This document shows positions 58,601-64,000 of a DNA stretch of 64,000 bases, one piece after another. The notes under the pieces are model-generated. The model worked only from the letters and a program-made list of their open reading frames with translations. It was not told the origin of the DNA and ran no database searches. The stretch is from positions 1-64,000 of the forward strand of contig WEDG01000271.1 of the NCBI GenBank assembly GCA_017591395.1. The letters run 5' to 3'. Source of the DNA: Schistocephalus solidus. Taxonomy: Eukaryota > Platyhelminthes > Cestoda > Diphyllobothriidea > Diphyllobothriidae. The position numbers and the translations under genes were made by a program. Each line of letters begins with the position of its first letter. The first letter of the stretch is position 1.

Positions 58601-61600
58601 GCGCAAGTGGCATCTGCGCCGCTGTCTCGAAGGCAAAACGACCAGAGCAAAAGGCATTGACGAATTGGGCCAAATGGCTTGTCTACACGCGCCACACACC
58701 AACTGAGAGTCGCTCCATATGCAACAGGCCAAAGTAAGGGTTGCTGGGAGGAATTGGTTATAAAGATCACATTTGGGAGATTTTTAGCCTGCATCTCAGT
58801 TCAGAAGAATTTCCATACATCGCATTTTGGCACACCGTGATGTTTTACCTGTTTGTTTGATTGCTTACATCCACGAATCTATAAGCTAAGTCTGAGTTGG
58901 AGTCACATCACTCTCTTTGCCCCCCTCTCCCATGTGTCAGTGACCCGTATGAGTATGTCAGTCCACTGGTGGTGAGATGCGGTGCAGTGGTAGGCGCGCG
59001 CCGTGAGCATCTGCCTGGTTCATCACGCGCGTGCACCGTAATAAGTCAAGAGCCGCGTGGACCCAGCGCAGTCCGACTAACGCAACGCAGTGAACCACAA
59101 CAGCTCCTGTTTTTGCACATTAATAGAGGCTTTTGGCAGATTTAAATAATTGATTTGACCCACCGAGGCGGCTAGGTCTACACACGTGGGTCAAATGAAT
59201 TTTTACTCATTGTCACAGCAGCACAGACCATATGAGGCGGAGAGACAATATTATCAGACAACGAAAAGAACAAATCGGACAAGCGGAAATGGTCATGAGG
59301 GGACTAAAAATACAACAGGAAGGCAAAAACCAACAAAGAGCAGAGAAGCGACAGTAAGATAAGTTCCACTTGATTCGCCATCGACGGACAACTATACGTA
59401 AGTTCAGTCGGGTAGGTCAAAACGCGGCAGAGGCGTAGTGTTTAAATAACGCGTTATTGTAAGTCAGAGGGGAAAAATAGGCCAGCAAGCTGCTGACTTA
59501 CCATCAGTGAAGTTCGGTAGTTCCGCCTGATAGGCTGGACCGATGTTGATAGCTCTGCAAGAAGAACAACGTGGAGGAGGAGTTTGTCACACAAATGTGG
59601 GAAGAAGGAGGTAGGGAGAGGTAAAGGAGTGAAAAACTCACGGTTCGGAGCTGCTAGGAAACCCCTCATCGACTTCTTCATCTATCTGGTCCATGTCAAT
59701 GGCATGCGGGTGGGGCGAGAGGGCCGAGGCGGCACCGAGACTGCGCATTTCTTCTGTGCACGGCGTCGCAACCCAGTGGTCATAATCTTCCTCCTCTTCA
59801 TCATCCTCATCCTCTTCCTCCTCTTCACAGGGCAGGTCGAATACGGCCTTTGCAACTGTTGTGGGAGGAGTACTGATGGAGGGCGGTGGAAGGAATGCGT
59901 CAATAACGCGGCTGACATGCTGATCATCGCCTCCAGCAGATAGGTTAGTGGAGTTCAGGGCATCGTCAGTATTACTGTTGGAACTGGGGCCGCCAAAGGA
60001 GTCCACAAAGTCAAAGAGCCGTCCCTGTCCAGCGGTGGTAATTGATGCGTCCTCATCGGCGTACTGAAAAAACGTGGTTTCAACAGCGCCGGGGTCGTCG
60101 CCACCGCCCGACACCTCGTTCGCTGTCTCATTGCTCTCGGTAGCGGAGGAGGAGCCAAAGAAGGCTGACACATCGGAGTGTTCCTGTAGTGTGGATCCCA
60201 GCTTGAGGGACATAGGTGACTAAACAAAAAGGGGGAGGGGGGGAAGGGAAGAGAGAAGAATGGTGATGGCTCAAATAGCTAACACTCGCAACGAAACATG
60301 CTGTTTTATTCAGAATAATAGATGAGTAGCGGTGGTTAGCTGCTCCCCGAAAATATCAGCCTCAACTACTATAACCAACTACTATCAACATATGTTTTAG
60401 ACCTCGCCCCAAAAATATGACTCTCACGTCGGACTTAATCTAGTTATACTTTTTTCAACATCTGACAGATGCATGTGCTGGTAACGACTGTCACACGCCA
60501 TTGGCGCTCTGGCTTCTTCCAACTTCTGCTAACTAAGGCGACATGGCCCTAAAGTTATGGCGGTCAAGGTCTAAAAATAATTTTTTTTAAATGACGAGAT
60601 TGTAAAACTCAACCAGATTAATTGAAAAGGCGATTTAACAGGCATATGTTTGCTTTGCATAAATTACATGTATTAGGTTATGTACAACGTGTGGGTAATT
60701 AGAAAAATCGAGTTCTCCTAGTCGTTTCACGCGGGTTGGGGGATGAATATGGAAGGATAAGTAGAGTCCCGCACTGTTATCTGTTCGAGGGAAGGACGGA
60801 TAGTGTGGGCGGGAAGGGTTCGTAGGAAATTGCATGAGGTTAAAGGTTAGTTTGCGTTTGACCATGGCAACTGCAGGGATCAAAAGTTATTTTGTGTGCA
60901 CCGAACCGGCTTACGTAACCTGATTGAGGCTGTTCCAGTTGATGCCAGAAGATACTGTTCTCGTGGTTTTGGGACTTTACAAATAACTCAAATGACTTCG
61001 CTGGCGTCTACGCAATGCCTCATCACCTATTCCACACTTTCTACCGGCGTGAAGCGATAATCAACACTCGATTTCTCTACGTACACGTGCGTTCTACTTA
61101 ACTCAGTAAAACTACAAACGCACGTGTCCAACGCGAATTTATGGAAAGCCAATGCATAACCACTAATTCTTGATCCAAATTGTTTGATGACAGTTTTTGC
61201 AACAAATAGATTTGATGACCCAAGCCTTTCCACGTTGAATATCCAGATAGGCCAGCAAACATTTCCATCAGATCCACTGGACACAATTCAAAAATTAGTC
61301 CTTAGTTCATAAAATGTAACACACCATTTAGACCAGTTATGACCCAAACTAGTACTTATAATTCGCATGACGCGATTGCGTTTTCGAATATTGTCCCCAA
61401 GGCAGAGAAAGAGAGAACACGATCGGCCACAAGAAAGTGTATTCAAAAGCTGCAAGTCATTCTCACTGAAAAGTTGCCGTTTCCGATTGGCTATATGCTG
61501 TCCAATCCGCTTGAAGCGAAGGATCTAGAAGAACCGAGCAACTTCTCGCGGACATGAACCAATCAGATCTAACGGGGCACTGTGGCCACAGCCAATGCGG

Positions 61601-62800
61601 GAGGCTGTCGGGCGCACGTTCATGGCATGCAACGTGCTGTTCTGTGAGGTTGACTCACCGCAAACTGTGGACGTTCCCAACAGACCGCTTCAATTAGATT
61701 GATAACTAAATCCACCGAAGACAATGCAAAATAAATTCTTCGTTTATAAAATGTAACAGCCCATTTAGACTGCTTCAGTAAAATGATCGCCTTGCCCGGT
61801 CGTGAGCTCAAAGCGTCTATCAAAATTAGATCGGGCCATAGTTGCACTAGTTATGCTATGCCAAGAGCTGCTGCTATTAAAATCAAAAATTCCTGCGATA
61901 TGGCGATACGGCAACCATTAGTACCTTACTATGTTTGTAGTTTGTGGGGAGTAGGGCAATTCGGTTGAACATATTTAAAAAATTTTATATGCGTAATGAA
62001 CTACAAGAGGTGTTGTAGGCAGGAAGCAGGTACAGTTGGCGAGTAGAGGTTAGTTAAGGCAAATTCGGGTACGGAGTACTTGGAGACCGCAAAAATGGAC
62101 CTAGTTTTTGCAATTGCTTCATCGAACCCTCCCACGTGTTAGAATCACGGACGTCGCAGGACTAGGTGAGTCGGCGCAGTTTGTTGACTGTTGAATCTAG
62201 TTTTGTGGGTTAGAGTCGCGTGGATACTGAAGTTGGTGTGCTGTCAGCGGAAGTGGTGTAGGGGTGGTCAGACAGGCAATGTGGGAGTGAACACAAAGGA
62301 GTCAAACTATGGAGACTCGGGACTGGAGCGCATTTGACATGCAAGGTGGAAACATAAAACAGACTTATGGCACGGATAGCAGCTGAACTTACTCTGCACA
62401 AATCCAGATCCGGAAGATCGAAATCCGAGAAGAAGTTGGCCGCTTTGTAGGCGAAAGGCGCGGACTTAGGCTCTACCACGCGGTCGGCCCGGGGGACGGG
62501 AACAAGACCACCGCCACTGTCACGAAGGCCACCCATCGGTTTGAGGGCGGAAGCGCAGGAAACCCTGCGAAGCAGGCCTGTTGTGTGCGAGAAAGGTTGA
62601 TGGTGCTGGCTATGCTGTCGGCGTAGACTACCGCGTGAAACTGAGGAGAAGAGGCCGGGCCCACGACGGTTGGGACTAAGCATAGGTGGCGGGGTGTAGG
62701 GCGGTGGGGTGCTGGACACGACACCGAGCTCAGTGGGATTAAAAAGGCGTGGAGAGCGCAGACGGGAGGAGTTCATCCATGTCTGCTGCTGCTGCTGCTG
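52372..62800 (-). CDS. ELM2-SANT chromatin protein with C2H2 finger (MIDEAS/TRERF1/ZNF541-like); eight exons
   Basis: In this family the ELM2-SANT module recruits and activates HDAC1/2, and with DNTTIP1 forms the nuclear MiDAC deacetylase complex. Exons: 62393-62800, 59642-60219, 59502-59554, 58375-58473, 58088-58249, 54656-54836, 53611-53911, 52372-52635. Every junction is GT-AG with matching phase, total 2046 nt (681 aa plus stop). Seen in order: Ser/Pro-rich N-terminus; acidic tract (about residue 290); ELM2 from INIGPAYQAELP through VLLWDP and LMTIACSP to MEYTFHLLCKF (about 330-428); SANT with PWCTEEIGRFQYAL and CVEFYYVWKR (about 434-485); linker; terminal finger CRLCGRCFPKVKSRNAHMKS plus His (about 653-673). 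The combination of ACSP in ELM2, SANT and a KVKSRNAHMK-type finger separates it from MIER, RCOR and RERE. The true N-terminus may lie upstream. Regulation is not visible. Confidence 0.88.
53611..53911 (-). CDS. ELM2-SANT gene exon 7 (linker)
   Basis: Acceptor GGTGGCTAG|GTTTCGG and donor ACCTAC|GTGAGT; one base plus exactly 100 codons. The peptide is basic at first (FRGRHSRGRTVTRQE), then unstructured. No domain recognised; the exon is supported by its two splice sites and phase. Confidence 0.75.
54656..54836 (-). CDS. ELM2-SANT gene exon 6 (SANT domain)
   Basis: Acceptor TTTTGTTAG|AAACCA and donor AATAG|GTAGGC. It encodes PWCTEEIGRFQYALRHHEKD, then FHRVSKELQ and KSVKACVEFYYVWKRMN: a complete SANT domain with the conserved aromatic core. 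It is separated from exon 5 by a 3.2-kb intron that contains the Penelope-like element. Confidence 0.9.
55772..57692 (+). pseudogene. Penelope-like element (reverse transcriptase and part of a GIY-YIG region)
   Basis: Plus-strand frames: LRSDDSIVVVAADKGGATVI, APLRIIVPLIGSPTYNLAKW, VVALFSSIPHNLAIESVARR, QVKGTPMGSPISGLLAELVL and WFRYVDDTFVVIN (YVDD at 56808-56819), then LPYMQGISEKIARQLDRFGI. The GIY-YIG endonuclease start is damaged; its end remains (AREFLEAWHSDTNSINRHVD). A 145-bp RT segment is present twice (55780-55925 and 56310-56453). Stops and frameshifts make it inactive. It lies in an intron of the ELM2-SANT gene, antisense. Confidence 0.9.
57725..57895 (-). mobile_element. SINE body, minus copy
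   Basis: TTCCGTTGTGCCGTGGAGCT, ACCGACAAAGACAAGGGATG and GGCCATTTCTGGTTTATTAG match the SINE body; the head is missing. Confidence 0.75.
58088..58249 (-). CDS. ELM2-SANT gene exon 5 (ELM2 end)
   Basis: A strong pyrimidine tract ends in CTCGCAAG|TCTCTCG; the donor is ATGCCG|GTGAGT. It encodes LMTIACSPAV and NMEYTFHLLCKFKGNMEQSL, matching the C-terminal helices of ELM2 in the MIDEAS/TRERF1 group. Confidence 0.85.
58375..58473 (-). CDS. ELM2-SANT gene exon 4 (ELM2 middle)
   Basis: Acceptor GTTTTCACAG|AGCCCG and donor GAAGCCC|GTATGT; encodes CWEVLLWDPKNFNDGDAK, matching the LLWDP/LVWRP stretch of ELM2 domains. Confidence 0.82.
58480..59500. other. Intron of the ELM2-SANT gene
   Basis: Contains the inverted repeat at 59153-59196; otherwise nothing recognised. 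Confidence 0.4.
59153..59196. repeat. Perfect 11-bp inverted repeat
   Basis: ATTTGACCCAC (59153-59163) and GTGGGTCAAAT (59186-59196) are exact reverse complements, separated by 22 bp. It could form a hairpin or bind a dimeric protein; function unknown. Confidence 0.6.
59502..59554 (-). CDS. ELM2-SANT gene exon 3 (start of ELM2)
   Basis: A 53-nt exon. Acceptor CTTCTTGCAG|AGCTAT and donor ACTGATG|GTAAGT. It encodes AINIGPAYQAELPNFTD, the hallmark opening of ELM2 domains (consensus I-x-V/I-G-x-x-Y-Q-A-x-I/L-P). Both junction codons match their neighbours. Confidence 0.88.
59642..60219 (-). CDS. ELM2-SANT gene exon 2 (acidic)
   Basis: Acceptor TTTTTGTTTAG|TCACCT and donor GAACC|GTGAGT; 192 codons plus two bases. 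Low-complexity Ser/Thr/Asp sequence with an acidic run CEEEEEDEDDEEEEDYDHW shortly before the ELM2 domain. No folded domain is recognised here. Confidence 0.8.
60220..61330. other. Intron of the ELM2-SANT gene; nothing recognised
   Basis: Short frames only. Confidence 0.35.
61334..61685 (+). repeat. Interspersed repeat C, copy 2
   Basis: GTTATGACCCAAACTAGTAC, AACACGATCGGCCACAAGAA, GAACCAATCAGATCTAACGG and GCTGTTCTGTGAGGTTGACT align with 40745-41130. Confidence 0.85.
61690..62390. other. Intron of the ELM2-SANT gene; nothing recognised
   Basis: No repeat or exon recognised. Confidence 0.35.
62393..62800 (-). CDS. ELM2-SANT gene exon 1 of those found (polyQ, Ser/Pro-rich)
   Basis: The acceptor TTTTTGTAGTAG at 62801 is followed directly by six CAG codons, then TWMNSSRLRSPRLF. 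The donor TGCAGA|GTAAGT is at 62393, phase 0. Translation may begin at the Met at 62776 if the upstream exon is non-coding; I found no upstream coding exon. Confidence 0.7.
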
Positions 62801-63009
62801 CTACTACAAAAACACACCGAAGCGGATCAGAGAATGAATGATGAAAATGGACAAACCCGCTCTAGCATCGTGAACGACAACGTCCATCGCGTACCCTACA
62901 AGCATGGCGCGGGCGATGGGACGCTGACTTACGTGAGAGTAGACTTGTGCTGCATCTACTGCACTCTCTCTCTCTCTCTTTCTTCTGCCATTCAACTGAT
63001 CCCCATGTC

Positions 63010-63430
63010 AAGATAGAGTCAAGAAGGCCGGAGACAGGACCAGGCGCAGTAGCGCCTTCCCACGTGCTACACATACCTGATTCGAGAAGGATGGACCACA
63101 TTTCCAAAGGAACAAGAAGGGTGCGACTGCCATAGAGGCTAAATTAAGGAACCGTTATAGACCGACTCTCCGTCTTGAGAGGACCGAGTTATTCCATAAG
63201 CTGGCAGTCTTCCAAGTCACGGCTGCTAGCGCACCACAATAATTTAAAAACGTATCAGCTGGTTTTTGGTGAGCAATAAGCGCTGAGTGCCGTCGGGACG
63301 GGGTCCCCAGAGTCGATATATATATATATATATTAAGTCTAACAAGAACCAGTCTGCTGTCCAAGCCAGTCAGTAATCTGATGCAGGAATGTGGCGCAAG
63401 TGGATGTCGCGGCATGAGCCTGTGCCTAGG
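63010..63430 (-). repeat. Repeat B, minus fragments
   Basis: AGTCAAGAAGGCCGGAGACA with CGCAGTAGCGCC, and later GGCAGTCTTCCAAGTCACGG and CTGCTGTCCAAGCCAGTCAG, are reverse-complement parts of repeat B. A TA run lies at 63318-63334. Confidence 0.6.
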
Positions 63431-63434
63431 TGTG

Positions 63435-64000
63435 CCACAACACCCTCGAAATTATGGCAAGTGCTAGGTCTGTGCAACCCGATCAACGCCTGTCGTGTCT
63501 TAACCTGGCATTCGTATTGGCTTGTTTTAGGGAGCAAATCTTCCTTTTAAAGAGCCATAAACACAAAACGCTCCCATAGAAAAATATGGAAAGGCGTGCA
63601 CATCAATCAGAAGCGAACGTGACAAACGGCGGCACTCAGACAACACTATCAGAACCCCTTCACTAAGTCTATCCTAAACGGAAAGAAGGACGTGAATACA
63701 CAATAAATGCTAAAGGTTTAGAATCCAAAACCAACAAAGTAACTATTGTTTTGCAAAAACGATTGCCAGCTGACTTGGGTCGGTGGTAGGCCGGTTGAAG
63801 ATGAGAGAGAACAAGAAAAAGAGGTTCCGAACAAACGCATACAATTTATTACGCATCTGCGGGGTCTGAAGCCCCAAACCCCGACGACTGGGTTAAAGAT
63901 CATTCACTTTTGCAGATCTAGTGAAACCAGGTAGCCAGTTCCTTAGGCACGTCGAGGACTGCAATTCCACCATCATATATAAAAGGAGACTAGAACAACT
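63435..64000. other. Window end; nothing recognised
   Basis: Upstream side of the ELM2-SANT gene. Its first exon and promoter may lie here or beyond; no ATG exon could be supported. Confidence 0.35.

Noticed and set aside
58555..58700. An extra exon in the ELM2 region (minus frame with RFAFETAAQMPLAQ)
   Set aside because: It has a GTAACC donor-like end, but exons 3 and 4 already join in phase and complete the ELM2 domain.

Overview
The window looks like nuclear DNA of a repeat-rich flatworm, most likely a diphyllobothriid-type tapeworm. The grounds are intron-rich genes, Penelope-like, RTE-like and CR1/Jockey-like retroelements, tRNA-derived SINEs and degenerate CCTAAC-type blocks. The species is inference. 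There is no bacterial-style operon, CRISPR array or rRNA gene. Most long open frames are simple-repeat artefacts or transposon remnants.

I can support three host genes, each rebuilt by hand from exons whose GT-AG boundaries and codon phases all agree. (1) Minus strand, 564-14037: a secreted diamine-oxidase-like copper amine oxidase in four exons (about 808 aa). (2) Plus strand, 35225-47144: an otubain-type (OTUB1-like) deubiquitinase, seven exons recovered, with its Asp/Cys/His residues and a 30-nt intron; only the first exon is missing. (3) Minus strand, 52372-62800: an ELM2-SANT protein with a C-terminal C2H2 finger, matching the MIDEAS/TRERF1/ZNF541 scaffolds of the mitotic HDAC complex; eight exons recovered (about 681 aa), 5' end not found. 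Each gene would act alone (amine oxidation outside the cell, ubiquitin removal in the cytoplasm, chromatin deacetylation in the nucleus); nothing suggests joint regulation.

Layout: 0.6-14 kb, amine oxidase with introns full of SINEs, a TAC microsatellite, an RTE-like fragment and inverted-repeat elements. 14-22 kb, gene-free, AT-rich, with CCTAAC-type blocks inside an inverted-repeat element. 22.1-26.6 kb, a decayed Ty3/Gypsy element with two LTRs and a GACTG target duplication, inserted in a SINE. 26.7-28.6 kb, SINE, LINE and Penelope pieces. 30.1-31.9 kb, three near-identical LTRs separated by two 99-bp spacers that each hold a tRNA-Leu primer-binding site: a TRIM-like miniature LTR element in tandem form. 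32.3-34.3 kb, a CR1/Jockey-like LINE. 35-47 kb, otubain, with an RTE-like remnant in an intron. 47-51 kb, repeat B copies and a LINE tail encoding C2H2 fingers. 52-63 kb, the ELM2-SANT gene, with a Penelope-like element in one intron.

The most unusual objects are the tandem miniature LTR element, the 565-bp composite of opposed SINEs found twice 39.6 kb apart, and the inverted-repeat element carrying telomere-like DNA.
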